Assembly: GCA_964551475.1 (NCBI GenBank)
Contig: CAZKCI010000028.1
Coordinates: 1-64,000, forward strand
Origin: CAZKCI01 sp964551475
GTDB taxonomy: Bacteria > Auribacterota > Erginobacteria > Erginobacterales > CAZKCI01
DNA: 64,000 nucleotides
Reading direction: 5' to 3'
The notes beneath the pieces were generated by a model. It was not told where the DNA came from. It saw only the letters and a list, made by a program, of their open reading frames with translations, and made no database searches. Shown piece after piece: positions 1-8,255 of this stretch (position 1 is the stretch's first letter; each line of letters opens with the position of its first letter). Both the position numbers and the translations under genes were made by a program.

Positions 1-1
1 G

Positions 2-157
2 TATGCTATCGAGGTGAAGCCGGAGATCCCCGTTCCCCGGGACCTTCCCCCCGCCCGGGCGGTCGAAGAAACGACGCGGAGAATCGCCGCGGTCATCGAG
101 GAAGCCGTCCGGGAGCGCCCCGATCTCTGGCTCTGGGGCCATCGGAGGTGGGGGTGA
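2..157 (+). CDS. Lipid A late acyltransferase (LpxL/HtrB family), C-terminal end only
   Basis: The window opens inside this gene; only the last 51 codons and the TGA at 155-157 are present. The tail reads RPDLWLWGHRRWG, the closing W-x-W-x-H-R-R-W pattern of lipid A secondary acyltransferases (known for the family). These are inner-membrane enzymes that add a secondary acyl chain to a Kdo-lipid A precursor. The catalytic HX4D part lies off the window, so chain specificity cannot be judged. The glycosyltransferases that follow fit an LPS assembly cluster. The short tail is the only evidence, hence moderate confidence. Confidence 0.68.
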   Translation, partial: YAIEVKPEIPVPRDLPPARAVEETTRRIAAVIEEAVRERPDLWLWGHRRWG

Positions 158-168
158 AAAAGGTTAAA

Positions 169-333
169 AGGTTCACAGTTCAACGGTTCAACGGTTGACA
201 AATATCCGCTGAACCGTGAACCGCTGAACCGCTGAACCGCTGAACCGTGAACCGCTGAACCGTGAACCGCTGAACCGTGAACCGCTGAACCGCTGAACCG
301 CTGAACCGCTGAACCGCTGAACCGCTGAACCGC
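169..333. repeat. Tandem/inverted ggttcaac-ctgaaccg word array abutting the waaF start codon
   Basis: A left arm of ggttcaac-type octamers (about 170-200) is followed by a long right arm (205-333) of alternating ctgaaccg (8 bp) and tgaaccg (7 bp) units, the reverse complement of the left word. The array ends directly at the ATG at 334 with no Shine-Dalgarno sequence visible. The same word family recurs at 34824-34923. Frames across it read as repeated QRF/SGSAV peptides and are not genes. It is not a CRISPR array because there are no spacers. Confidence 0.9.
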
Positions 334-1374
334 ATGAACGAACCCTCCCTGCCGATCCGTTCGGTCTTGATCAAGGCTCCCAACTGGGTGGGGGACAACA
401 TCTTCACTCTTCCCGCGGTGGCGGCGGCGCGTTCGCTCTTCCCCTCCGCTCGCTTCTCCGTCTTGGTCAAGAAAGGCATCGATCCGCTCTGGGAGCTGGT
501 GGACGGCGTCGACGAGGTCATCCCCTATGAAGTCCGGGGAGGGCTCCAGGATCTCGCCGCCAAAGTCGCTCTCATCCGGTCGCTCCGGGCGAAGCGTTTC
601 GATTGCGCATTGATCTTTCCCCGCTCGCTGGAATCGGCGATCTGGATTTTCCTGGCCGGAGCCGGGGAACGCTGGGGTTACGCCGAGGAGGGAAGATCTT
701 TCCTGCTCACCCGCCGCCGCACTTCTCTCCGGGGCTATCGCCACACCCACCGCGTCGACTACTACTACCGCCTGGTCGCCGATCTGCCCGAAGGCACTCC
801 GGCGCCGCTCTACCGGATCACGGTTCCCGGCGAACTGAGCGCGCGGGCTCGGGAAGCGCTTAAGCAAGCCACGGGCAAGGCGGAGTGGAAGCGCCTGATC
901 GGCATCCATCCCCGCGCCAGCCACGGTCCCGCCAAGTGCTGGCCGGTCGAGAACTACGCCCGTCTCTCCGGTCTGCTGGCGAAGGAGGAGGGGTGCGCGG
1001 TGATCGTTTTCGGCTCCATCGTCGAAGCGGAACTGGCCGGTCGGGTGGCCTCTTCGGGAGGCGGGCGCGTCTTCTCGCTCGCCGGCCGGACCGATCTGAA
1101 AGAGCTCGCCGCCCTGATCGGTCTCTGCCGGGTTTTTGTCGCCAACGACACGGGACCGCTCCATCTCGCCGCCGCCCTCGGGGTTCCGACGGTGGGGCTT
1201 TTCGGTTCCTCCGACCCGGCGGCGACCGCGCCCCGCGGCGAAAAAGTCCGCACGATCTACAAATCCCTCCCCTGTTCCCCCTGCTTGCGCCGCGTCTGCC
1301 CGACCGATTTTCGCTGCATGACGGAGATCACGGTGGAGGAGGTGATGGCCGCGGTGGATGAGATAGGCGGATAA
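334..1374 (+). CDS. waaF: ADP-heptose:LPS heptosyltransferase II-like (GT9)
   Basis: A 346-residue GT9 protein of usual family length. The N-terminus IRSVLIKAPNWVGDNIFTLP is the WaaF-type opening, and the donor-binding segment NDTGPLHLAAALGVPTVGLFG begins at N271. A C-terminal CSPC...CP cysteine cluster is typical of this family in many lineages. The enzyme adds the second heptose to the LPS inner core at the cytoplasmic face of the inner membrane. The ATG is chosen because the conserved N-terminus starts 8 residues later. It directly follows the repeat array and shows no clear ribosome-binding site. The role is secure at family level; heptose II rather than another position rests on resemblance. 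Confidence 0.8.
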   Translation: MNEPSLPIRSVLIKAPNWVGDNIFTLPAVAAARSLFPSARFSVLVKKGIDPLWELVDGVDEVIPYEVRGGLQDLAAKVALIRSLRAKRFDCALIFPRSLESAIWIFLAGAGERWGYAEEGRSFLLTRRRTSLRGYRHTHRVDYYYRLVADLPEGTPAPLYRITVPGELSARAREALKQATGKAEWKRLIGIHPRASHGPAKCWPVENYARLSGLLAKEEGCAVIVFGSIVEAELAGRVASSGGGRVFSLAGRTDLKELAALIGLCRVFVANDTGPLHLAAALGVPTVGLFGSSDPAATAPRGEKVRTIYKSLPCSPCLRRVCPTDFRCMTEITVEEVMAAVDEIGG

Positions 1375-1462
1375 GAGTGCAACCCGCAATAGTCTGTTCA
1401 GCGGATGTAGGCCCGATCTCCGTCTCAAGCCGGACAGGTGGGATCGGGCGTCGTGGAAACCG

Positions 1463-2347
1463 ATGAATACCGTTTTTCTCGTTCTCACCAACCGCTGCCC
1501 GCGGAAGTGCCCCTGCTGCTTCTACCGGACGGGTTATCTCGACCATCCCGCGGCGGAGATGGATACGGGTGCGGTCAGCCGGGCGCTCGGCCGGGCGAAA
1601 GAACTGGGGGCATCGACAGTCATCTTCACCGGCGGCGAGCCCCTGATCCGGGAGGATTTCCAGGAAATACTTCGGGAGTCGGGACGTCTCGGCTTGAGCC
1701 GTCTCCTCCTCACCTCCGGAGGGAAGCTTCTCGACGATGCTCGGGTCGGTCTCCTGCGCGAAGAGGGCCTGGAGGCGGTCGCGATTTCGGTCAACTCGGT
1801 CAGCGAGGCTGAGGAGCTGGATCGCAACGCGGGAGGCCTGGCGGGATTTCCCCGGGGATCGGTCACGATCACGACCGTATTCCACCGGGAGAATCTCCGT
1901 GATTTGCCCGGTCTCATCTCCTGGGCCAGAGACCAGGGCTGGCCCGTGATCCTCCAGCCCGCCTTTCTTCCCCGATCTTCCCCCTCCCGAGAGCGCTTCT
2001 CCCCGGCGGCGATGATCCGCGAGGAATGGGACGAGCTGGAGACTACCCTCCGTCCCTGGGCCGGAGAGTTTTCCGGCACCCGCTACCTGGACTATCTCCG
2101 CGCTCTCTACCGGGGCGGCGGCGCCCGTCCGGCGTCCTGCGGGATGGGGGAGCGGTCCTTCGTCATCGACTGCGACGGATCGGTCTCTCCCTGCTTCCAT
2201 CGGCGGGATCTGCAGGCCGGCAATGTCCTGCTCGACCCGGTTTCCGCCCTCCGGGAGAGTCTGGCTGGTTCCGCCGGCCTCCTCGCCGCCGCCCCCTGCT
2301 ACGGCGAGCACTGCGTCTCCCTCTTCGCGGGAGAGCGAGGGGTGTGA
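1463..2347 (+). CDS. Radical SAM protein with C-terminal cysteine cluster
   Basis: A 294-residue protein with the radical-SAM CX3CX2C motif at C12, C16 and C19 (NRCPRKCPCCF) and the GGEP SAM-binding motif (FTGGEPLIREDF). The C-terminal part has further cysteines (CGMGERSFVIDCDGSVSPC and later PCYGEHC), suggesting a SPASM-like auxiliary Fe-S site. It belongs to the MoaA/heme-D1/peptide-modifying superfamily. The substrate cannot be deduced, and no obvious peptide substrate gene lies beside it. It sits between core-glycan genes, 88 bp after waaF. Confidence 0.75.
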   Translation: MNTVFLVLTNRCPRKCPCCFYRTGYLDHPAAEMDTGAVSRALGRAKELGASTVIFTGGEPLIREDFQEILRESGRLGLSRLLLTSGGKLLDDARVGLLREEGLEAVAISVNSVSEAEELDRNAGGLAGFPRGSVTITTVFHRENLRDLPGLISWARDQGWPVILQPAFLPRSSPSRERFSPAAMIREEWDELETTLRPWAGEFSGTRYLDYLRALYRGGGARPASCGMGERSFVIDCDGSVSPCFHRRDLQAGNVLLDPVSALRESLAGSAGLLAAAPCYGEHCVSLFAGERGV

Positions 2348-2386
2348 TATAATCGGCGCGAATCAACCGGAACAAAAGGAATAGAG

Positions 2387-2821
2387 ATGGAAATCGAAAC
2401 CTTCGTTCTCTGCGACGCGGCCGTCGATTATCTGGGGAAACTCTCGCTCTTGGGCACCTTCGACTCGATCACCGCCTCCGCGTATCCCCTGGTCTGGCCC
2501 CACTGCGCGGTGGCCCTGCGCCTGCGCTTCTCCCCGGTGGAGGAGGGGGAGCACAAGGTCCGGATCGCCTTCATCGACGCCGACGGCAAAGCTTTCCTGC
2601 CGCCGATGGAAGGAGGGATGGCCGTCCGCTTCGCCCCGGGCGCCCCGACCGTCGCCGCCAACCTGATCCTGAACATCCAGAGTCTCAAGATCGAACGGGC
2701 GGGGGAATACGCGATCGACCTCGCCATCGACGGCCGCCACGAAAAGACGCTCCCCCTCTACGCCCGCCCGCGCCCGGAAAAATCCCCGCCCGCCGCCGGC
2801 CGGGGTCCGTCCGGGAACTGA
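2387..2821 (+). CDS. DUF6941-like small protein of unknown function
   Basis: A 144-residue soluble protein resembling the DUF6941 family (IETFVLCDAAVDYLGKLSLLG near the start, then an alternating beta pattern). No catalytic motif, signal peptide or membrane segment is visible. The last 20 residues are proline/arginine-rich low-complexity sequence. A TATAAT hexamer at 2348-2353 and a purine-rich aaaagga before the ATG make this a likely transcription start independent of the radical SAM gene. Function is unknown. Confidence 0.65.
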   Translation: MEIETFVLCDAAVDYLGKLSLLGTFDSITASAYPLVWPHCAVALRLRFSPVEEGEHKVRIAFIDADGKAFLPPMEGGMAVRFAPGAPTVAANLILNIQSLKIERAGEYAIDLAIDGRHEKTLPLYARPRPEKSPPAAGRGPSGN

Positions 2822-2860
2822 TCGCGAGAACGCAAGGGCCTCAGGCCCGCCATTTTCATC

Positions 2861-3934
2861 GTGAATGGGGACAGCCTTAAATTGCTTCGATCGAGAGGCG
2901 TCGCCCCAGCGGAGCATCTTAAGGAGAAGCAATTTAAAATTTTACTGGTCAAGCTCGGTTCGATCGGCGACGTGGTCAACACCCTTCCCCTGGCCAGCGC
3001 CCTCAAGCGGGGACGGCCGGAGACGACGCTGGCCTGGCTGATCGAGCCGAAGTCCTCTCCCATCGTCGCGGGACATCGGGCGGTGGACCGTTTTATCGTT
3101 TTCGAGCGGGGAGCGGGATGGACGGGCGCCCGCCGGGCGCTCCGGGAGATCCGGGAGTTTCGGCCCGATCTGGTCATCGATCTGCAGAGGATCCTGCGCA
3201 GTTCTTTCTTCACCTTCTTCTCGTCCTCTCCGCGCCGCCTCGGCTTCGATCGCCGGAGGTGCAAAGAGGCTTCCTGGCTTTTTACCAACGAAAAGATCCC
3301 TTTCGCCGATCCGAGCCGGCACCTGGTGGAGCAGTATCTCGAGTTCGCCGCCTACCTGGGCTGCCCGCCCTCGGCCGCGGTCTTCGATCTTCCGGTCGGC
3401 GAGGCGGAGCGGACGGCCGCCTCTGCGCTGCTGCCCGCGTCCGTTAGGGACGGGGGATTTGTGGTCCTGAACATCGGCGCGACCAAACCGGCCAACCGCT
3501 GGCCGGAGGAGAACGCGGCGGCCTTCTGCCGCCTGATCGCGGAAAAGACAGCGTTGGCGACCGTGCTGACCGGGGGAGTCGGGGATGCCGCCCGCGCGGA
3601 AGCGCTTCTCTCCCGCGCCGCGGTTCCCGGGCGCATCGTCAACCTGGCCGGCAAGACGACGCTGAAGGAGCTGGCCGGGATATTTCTCGCCGCGCGGGCG
3701 GCGGTCTCCAACGATTCGGGGCCGATGCACATCGCCTCGGCCCTGGGCGTCCCGACGATCGGCCTCTTCGGCCCGGCCGATCCCCGGCGCACGGGGCCGT
3801 TCCGCCATCTTTCCCTGGTCGTCCGTTCAGCGGTTGCTTGCTCGCCCTGCGGCAAACGGCGCTGTCCGAGCGCCGCCTGCATGGAGGCGATCCGGCCGGA
3901 GGAAGTCTACGATCGAATCCGACCGTATCTGTGA
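2861..3934 (+). CDS. GT9 glycosyltransferase, heptosyltransferase I-like
   Basis: A GT9 enzyme of up to 357 residues. The conserved start of the fold is KILLVKLGSIGDVVNTLPLA, and the donor-binding segment is SNDSGPMHIASALGVPTIGL. A C-terminal CSPCGKRRCPSAAC cluster matches the enzyme at 334. It probably adds heptose or a related sugar to the LPS core. The start is uncertain. The GTG at 2861 gives about 26 extra N-terminal residues encoded by an inverted-repeat element, and no ATG, GTG or TTG lies next to the conserved core, only an ATT at 2939 downstream of an aaggag at 2921-2926. Confidence 0.78.
   Translation: MNGDSLKLLRSRGVAPAEHLKEKQFKILLVKLGSIGDVVNTLPLASALKRGRPETTLAWLIEPKSSPIVAGHRAVDRFIVFERGAGWTGARRALREIREFRPDLVIDLQRILRSSFFTFFSSSPRRLGFDRRRCKEASWLFTNEKIPFADPSRHLVEQYLEFAAYLGCPPSAAVFDLPVGEAERTAASALLPASVRDGGFVVLNIGATKPANRWPEENAAAFCRLIAEKTALATVLTGGVGDAARAEALLSRAAVPGRIVNLAGKTTLKELAGIFLAARAAVSNDSGPMHIASALGVPTIGLFGPADPRRTGPFRHLSLVVRSAVACSPCGKRRCPSAACMEAIRPEEVYDRIRPYL
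2877..2937. repeat. 12-bp perfect inverted repeat inside the annotated GT9 N-terminus
   Basis: ttaaattgcttc (2877-2888) is repeated exactly as its reverse complement at 2926-2937, with a GC-rich 37-nt interior. The element, preceded by ggggacag, looks like the REP-like elements often seen beside Y1-type transposase recognition sequences (inference from resemblance). It lies exactly where the start region of the GT9 gene should be. Confidence 0.6.
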
Positions 3935-3945
3935 TCTCGGATCGA

Positions 3946-4058
3946 AAATTTCAGATTTGAGATTTCAGATTTCAGATCTCGGCAAAAAACACAACTCGCA
4001 AACAACATCTCGCAAATCTGAAATCTAAAATCTGAAATTTCAAATCCGCAATCCGCAA
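3946..4058. repeat. AT-rich 7-bp word hairpin (ttcagat / atctgaa)
   Basis: The left arm (about 3949-3978) is tandem ttcagat-like heptamers. The right arm (about 4014-4045) is tandem atctgaa heptamers, its reverse complement. It stands out because it is AT-rich in GC-rich surroundings. It fills the gap from the stop codon at 3934 to the TTG start of the next gene at 4059. Confidence 0.88.
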
Positions 4059-4937
4059 TTGAAGATCGCTCGCCTCCAATCACTTCTCCCCCCCGGCTTT
4101 TCCCTGACGGAAAAGGGAAAGGCCGTCCTGGTCGTTCGCCGGGGCTGGGAAGAAATCCTCCTCCCCCTGGGGGAGAAAACCCGGGAGGAGATGGTCTCTT
4201 CCTCCGACGGAGCGGAGTTTCTCTGCGGCCGCGGCCGCCCCCTGGTCCTGGAGATACGGAAGAAGAGGGTGGTCGTCCGCCGCTATCGCCACGGGGGCCT
4301 GTTTCGCCTCCTCACCGGGGAGCTCCTGTCCGGGGGGGAGCGTCCTCTTCGGGAGCTCGGCGCTCTCGAACGGGCCCGCGCCGCCGGCATTCCCGTCACG
4401 CCCGCACTGGGGGTATTCCTCTACCCGTATCTCGCCGGGGCCCTCCGGGCCGATCTGGTCACGGAATACATCCCGGATGCGGTCGATCTTCTGAGCCGGC
4501 TCTCCGCACGAGGCGCCGACGGCGCCGGGACGGACGGGATGATCCGGGCCGCCGCCCGCCTGGTCTCCCGCGCCCACCAGGACGGCCTGTTTCACGCCGA
4601 TCTGAACCTAAAGAACATACTGATCCGACAAACCGACGCCGGACCGGAGGGGTACTTATTGGATCTGGACCGATCCTTTTTCCGGCCGCGCTTGTCGCGG
4701 GCGGAAAAAGAGAGAAACCTTTTGCGTTTGTATCGTTCCTATCTGAAAATGACCTACCCGGAAGTCGCCGATCCCCGTCCTGCTCTGCGTTTTCTTCTGG
4801 CCTACGCTCCCCGCGACCGGGATTGGCGGCGCTTTCTCCTCCGCCGGGCGGGGAGAAGCGGGGGGATGGTCCACCGCTGGCGCTGGGGATGGGGGGAGAG
4901 GGTATTCGGCTCGCGCTACGCTCGGCCAGGGGATTGA
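4059..4937 (+). CDS. LPS core kinase-like protein (KdkA/InaA/WaaY family)
   Basis: A 292-residue protein kinase-like fold. The catalytic loop FHADLNLKNILI and the metal-binding LLDLDRS segment match Kdo kinase and heptose kinase families, which phosphorylate inner-core sugars in the cytoplasm. Length is slightly above typical KdkA. The start is a TTG at the end of the repeat at 3946-4058, with no Shine-Dalgarno sequence; the next in-frame candidates would remove conserved-looking sequence. The context of heptosyltransferases and GT4 enzymes supports an LPS-core role. Kdo versus heptose as acceptor is undecided. The stop codon is 3 bp before a perfect palindrome. Confidence 0.7.
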   Translation: MKIARLQSLLPPGFSLTEKGKAVLVVRRGWEEILLPLGEKTREEMVSSSDGAEFLCGRGRPLVLEIRKKRVVVRRYRHGGLFRLLTGELLSGGERPLRELGALERARAAGIPVTPALGVFLYPYLAGALRADLVTEYIPDAVDLLSRLSARGADGAGTDGMIRAAARLVSRAHQDGLFHADLNLKNILIRQTDAGPEGYLLDLDRSFFRPRLSRAEKERNLLRLYRSYLKMTYPEVADPRPALRFLLAYAPRDRDWRRFLLRRAGRSGGMVHRWRWGWGERVFGSRYARPGD

Positions 4938-4940
4938 ATT

Positions 4941-4974
4941 CGAAATCCCTGCCTGCCGGCAGGCAGGGATTTCG
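4941..4974. repeat. 34-bp perfect palindrome after the kinase gene
   Basis: cgaaatccctgcctgcc is followed with no loop by its exact reverse complement. The central cctgccggcagg core resembles a dispersed palindrome seen in many bacterial genomes. It starts 3 bp after the upstream stop codon. There is no T-tract, so a classic intrinsic terminator is not supported. Confidence 0.85.
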
Positions 4975-5024
4975 AGTCTGTGTTCGGGAAGCCATGAGGC
5001 ACCGTGACTGATGATGGTTGCTTT

Positions 5025-6242
5025 ATGAAAATTGCCTTGTGCCTCGAAAACTTTAACCCCGTCCGCGGCGGCGCGGAGCGCTATGTCTCCGATCTCGCCT
5101 ATCTGCTCTGCCACGAGGGGCATCGGGTGCATATCCACACCCTGAGCAGTTCGGTCGCTCCGAGGGACAACCTCTCCATCCACTTCGTCCGGGTTCCCGG
5201 GCGGCCGAAGTGGCTGCGCACGCTGACCTTCGCCCTGGCGGTCAAGCGCCAGGTCCGCTCCGGTTCCTACGACATCATCCATTCCTTCGGGCGGACCCTG
5301 GGGATGCACGTTTTCCAGCCCCTGGGGGGATCGCAGATGGCGTCCCTGATCGGCAATCTCCGCTCCATCTCCAGCCCGTGGGCCAAGGCGCTCCGGACGC
5401 TGGGCTACATCCTGAGCCTCCGCCGCATCTCCTATTTCCTGGTGGAGAGAGCCCAGATGAGGGATGCCCGCCTGGTCATCGCCATCTCGCCCATGGTGAA
5501 ATTCGACCTGATCCGTTACAACCGGATGGGGCCGGAGGAGGTGAGGATCGTCAGAAACGGCGTGGACCTGGAAAAGTTCCATCCCCGCAATATCCCGCTC
5601 CATCGCCGGTCCGTCCGGGACGAACTCGGGCTGAAGGAAGAGGACATACTCATCCTCTTCGTCGCGCACAACTTCCGCCTCAAGGGGCTGCTTCCCCTGA
5701 TCCTGGCGATCTCCCGGCTCCGTTCCCTCTCTGGCGCGGTCCCGTATCGGCTGGCGGTGCTGGGGGAGGGAAAGATAGAACGCTTCTTCGCCCTCGCCCG
5801 CCAGCACGGGGTGGGGGACCGGGTGATATTTCTCGGGAGCCGGGAGGACACCCCCCGCTACTACGCCGCCGCCGATTTCTGCGTCCATCCGAGCTATTAT
5901 GACCCCTCCGCTCTGGTGGTGCTGGAAGCGATGGCGAGCGGTCTGCCCGTCATCACCACCACCTTCTGCGGCACCTCCGAGATCATCACCCAGGGAAAAG
6001 AGGGGTTCGTGGTCGAAACCCCCCGGGACATCGAGATTCTGGCCGAGACCATCGGCCGTCTCTCGGACCCGAAACGCCGCCGGGAGATGGGGTCGGCGGC
6101 CCGTCTCCAGGCCGAAGCCTTTCCCTACCGCCGCAACATGCAGGAAATTTTGGAAATCTATCATGAATGTTTTGGCCTTGGTTCCCGACCCGCAAGCCCC
6201 GAGCTGCCGGTTCCGGGTCCGGCAGTATCAGGAACCGCTTAG
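5025..6242 (+). CDS. GT4 glycosyltransferase, WaaG-like
   Basis: A GT4 retaining glycosyltransferase of about 405 residues starting at MKIALCLENF. Features in order are the GGAERYVSDLA acceptor-side loop, a VAHNFRLKGL donor-binding segment, HPSYYDPSALVVLEAMASG (the E-x7-E region) and a C-terminal helix. This is the pattern of WaaG and related LPS-core glucosyltransferases. An in-frame GTG at 5004 would add seven residues, but the ATG at 5025 aligns with the family start. The 3' end overlaps the next gene by 80 bp, implying a co-transcribed pair. Confidence 0.82.
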   Translation: MKIALCLENFNPVRGGAERYVSDLAYLLCHEGHRVHIHTLSSSVAPRDNLSIHFVRVPGRPKWLRTLTFALAVKRQVRSGSYDIIHSFGRTLGMHVFQPLGGSQMASLIGNLRSISSPWAKALRTLGYILSLRRISYFLVERAQMRDARLVIAISPMVKFDLIRYNRMGPEEVRIVRNGVDLEKFHPRNIPLHRRSVRDELGLKEEDILILFVAHNFRLKGLLPLILAISRLRSLSGAVPYRLAVLGEGKIERFFALARQHGVGDRVIFLGSREDTPRYYAAADFCVHPSYYDPSALVVLEAMASGLPVITTTFCGTSEIITQGKEGFVVETPRDIEILAETIGRLSDPKRRREMGSAARLQAEAFPYRRNMQEILEIYHECFGLGSRPASPELPVPGPAVSGTA

Positions 6243-7155
6243 CCGCGTCGGGATCGACCTGCAACTCGCCGGGCTCGGAAACGGAGGCCGGGCGCGGCGG
6301 CGGCTCCTCGACCAAGCCGGCGATTTCGACGCCGTGCTGGTCCAGCGCAAGCTTCTCAACCGGTTCGACCGGCGCCGGCTCCGACGGAAGGCCCGGCGCC
6401 TGATCTTCGACTTCGACGACGCGGTGATGTTCCGGGACTCGAACTCGCCCCGGCGTTCGTCCTGGGTGCGCCGCGCCGGCTTCCGGCGCATGATCTCAGG
6501 GGCGGACCTGGTCATCGCCGGCAACGAGTATCTGGCCGATCTCGCCCGCCTCGGCGGGGTCCCGGTCCGTGTGCTGCCCACGCCGATCGATCTCTCTCCT
6601 TTCCCGGACCGTCCGCGGGAGGGGGGGGGAGAGGTGGTCGGCTGGATGGGCACCCGGTCCAATTTCGTCTATCTCCGGGCGGTCGAAGAACCTCTCCGCT
6701 CCCTCTCCCGCGCCCGGCCGGGGTTCGTGTTCCGGGTGGTCTCTGACGGGCGGCCCGAGCTGTCGGGGGTCTCCCTCGCCTGCCCGCCCTGGTCGCAGGA
6801 GAGCGAGGTCCGGGATCTGCGCGGTTTCGATGTCGGGATCATGCCGCTTCTCGACGACGAATGGACGAGGGGGAAGTGCGCGCTCAAGATCCTCCAGTAC
6901 TTCGCCGCCTGCCTCCCGGTCGTCTGCTCCCCGGTGGGGGCCAATCGCGAGGCGGTGAGCGAAGGGGTGAGCGGATTTTTCGCCCGCTCCTCCCGGGAGT
7001 GGGAGGAGCGGATAGGGGAGCTGCTCGATTCGCCGGGCCAGAGGCGGGAAATGGGCCGGGCCGGGAGACGGACGGTCGAAGAGCGGTATTCGCTTTCCAC
7101 GCTCGCCCCCCGTTTCGCCGCCCTCCTCCGCGGAGACCTTATGCCACTTGGATAA
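6163..7155 (+). CDS. GT4-like glycosyltransferase
   Basis: A 330-residue protein starting at MNVLALVPDP, inside the 3' end of the upstream GT4 gene in another frame. IFDFDDAVM near residue 80, the donor-binding GWMGTRSNFVYL, and ALKILQYFAACLPVVCSPVG (E replaced at the usual E-x7-E site) mark it as a divergent GT4 family protein. It contains no signal or membrane segment. Substrate is unknown; O-antigen or core sugar assembly fits the neighbours. The frame extends upstream to 5899, but that part is arginine/serine-rich shadow sequence. The final residues MPLG and the TAA fall at the edge of the following repeat. Confidence 0.75.
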   Translation: MNVLALVPDPQAPSCRFRVRQYQEPLSRVGIDLQLAGLGNGGRARRRLLDQAGDFDAVLVQRKLLNRFDRRRLRRKARRLIFDFDDAVMFRDSNSPRRSSWVRRAGFRRMISGADLVIAGNEYLADLARLGGVPVRVLPTPIDLSPFPDRPREGGGEVVGWMGTRSNFVYLRAVEEPLRSLSRARPGFVFRVVSDGRPELSGVSLACPPWSQESEVRDLRGFDVGIMPLLDDEWTRGKCALKILQYFAACLPVVCSPVGANREAVSEGVSGFFARSSREWEERIGELLDSPGQRREMGRAGRRTVEERYSLSTLAPRFAALLRGDLMPLG

Positions 7156-7295
7156 TGGGTCAAGGTTAGGAAGTGGGTCTGGTGGATGGGTTGGGGTTAG
7201 GTGTGGCGCGGCAAAACGGCCGCCGGGCTGCACCATCGACTTCACCCATCGACCAGACCAATATCCTTACCCGTACCCATCGACCATTATTAATC
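7145..7295. repeat. Word hairpin, ggttagg/gggtctggt family, copy 1
   Basis: The left arm, about 7153-7200, is G/T-rich (atgggtc, aggttagg, gggtctggtgg). The right arm, about 7243-7290, carries the matching C/A-rich words (cccatcgaccagacc, ccttaccc). A short GC-rich spacer separates them. It runs from the TAA of the GT4 gene to the ATG at 7296. A second copy of the same word family lies at 16168-16300. Confidence 0.85.
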
Positions 7296-8255
7296 ATGGA
7301 CCTCACCATCGCCATCGTCAGCTACAACTGCCGGGACTATCTGCGCGCTTGCCTGGCCTCTCTCCCCGCGGAGATCGGCGAGGTGAGTGTGGTCGACAAC
7401 GCCTCCAGCGACGGCGCCGCCGAGATGGTCGAGGCCGAGTTCCCCGCGGTCGCTCTGATCGCTAACCGGGAGAACCGGGGCTTCGCCGCCGCCTGCAACC
7501 AGGCTCTCCGGTCCGCCCGCGGAAGGTACCTTCTTTTGCTCAACCCCGACACGACCGTGAGTCCGGGGGCGCTCCAGGAGATGCTCAGCTTCCTGGACTC
7601 TCATCCGCGCGCCGCCGCCGCCGCCTGTCGTCTGGCGAACCCCGATGGCACGCTCCAGCCGTCCGTTCGCGCTTTCCCCACGCCGGCCGCCGTCCTGGGG
7701 ATGTTCACCGTCCTGGGCTGTCTCGGTTTCTTCCGCTCCGCCGTCCGCCGCTACCGGCAGACGGATTTTGATTATGGCCGGGAGAGCCGGATCGAACAGC
7801 CGATGGGGGCGGCCCTTTTTCTCCGGCGGGAAGCCTGGGAAAAAGCCGGGGGGATGGACGAAGGCTATTTTCTCTACCTGGAGGAAGTCGATCTCTGCCG
7901 GCGCCTTTTCGACGCGGGGGGGGAAATCTGGTATAACCCGCGCTGTAACATTCTCCATGCCGGGGGGCGATCCACCGGTCCGGCCGGCGCCTGGCCCGTC
8001 TTCCATCTCCTGCGCGGCTATATCCGCTATTTTCGCAAATTCCGGCCGGGCGCGGCGACGTCCTGCTTTATCGCGGTCTTCAAGCCGCTCTATCTTCTGG
8101 GAACGGTCGGAGGGACGATCGAAGCCGGGGGGGCGCTGGCGGGGCGATCGTTTTTCGGCGCTCCGGCGGAAAAGGTGGAAAAAGCGCGGCGACGGTTCCA
8201 GCGGAAACGGGCCTTTTTGAAAAGCTATGCCCTCGAATTTCTTTTCCGCGCATGA
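7296..8255 (+). CDS. GT2 glycosyltransferase, rhamnosyltransferase-like
   Basis: A 319-residue family 2 inverting glycosyltransferase. LTIAIVSYNCRDYL opens the fold, VVDNASSDG and LLLNPDTTV (metal/nucleotide site) follow, and YLEEVDLCRR is the catalytic-base region. This matches WbbL/rhamnosyltransferase-type enzymes of O-antigen assembly. The ATG at 7296 is right after the repeat; an upstream extension to 7173 would be encoded by the repeat and is rejected. The stop overlaps the next gene's ATG (ATGA), showing coupling to the ligase gene. Confidence 0.82.
   Translation: MDLTIAIVSYNCRDYLRACLASLPAEIGEVSVVDNASSDGAAEMVEAEFPAVALIANRENRGFAAACNQALRSARGRYLLLLNPDTTVSPGALQEMLSFLDSHPRAAAAACRLANPDGTLQPSVRAFPTPAAVLGMFTVLGCLGFFRSAVRRYRQTDFDYGRESRIEQPMGAALFLRREAWEKAGGMDEGYFLYLEEVDLCRRLFDAGGEIWYNPRCNILHAGGRSTGPAGAWPVFHLLRGYIRYFRKFRPGAATSCFIAVFKPLYLLGTVGGTIEAGGALAGRSFFGAPAEKVEKARRRFQRKRAFLKSYALEFLFRA

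Noticed and set aside
169..333. Possible CRISPR array
   Set aside because: Units are 7-8 bp and contiguous with no unique spacers, and there are no cas genes in the window.
180..521. Minus-strand open frame rich in QRF/SGSAV peptides
   Set aside because: It is translated from the ggttcaac/ctgaaccg repeat and the antisense of waaF; repetitive peptide without a ribosome-binding site.
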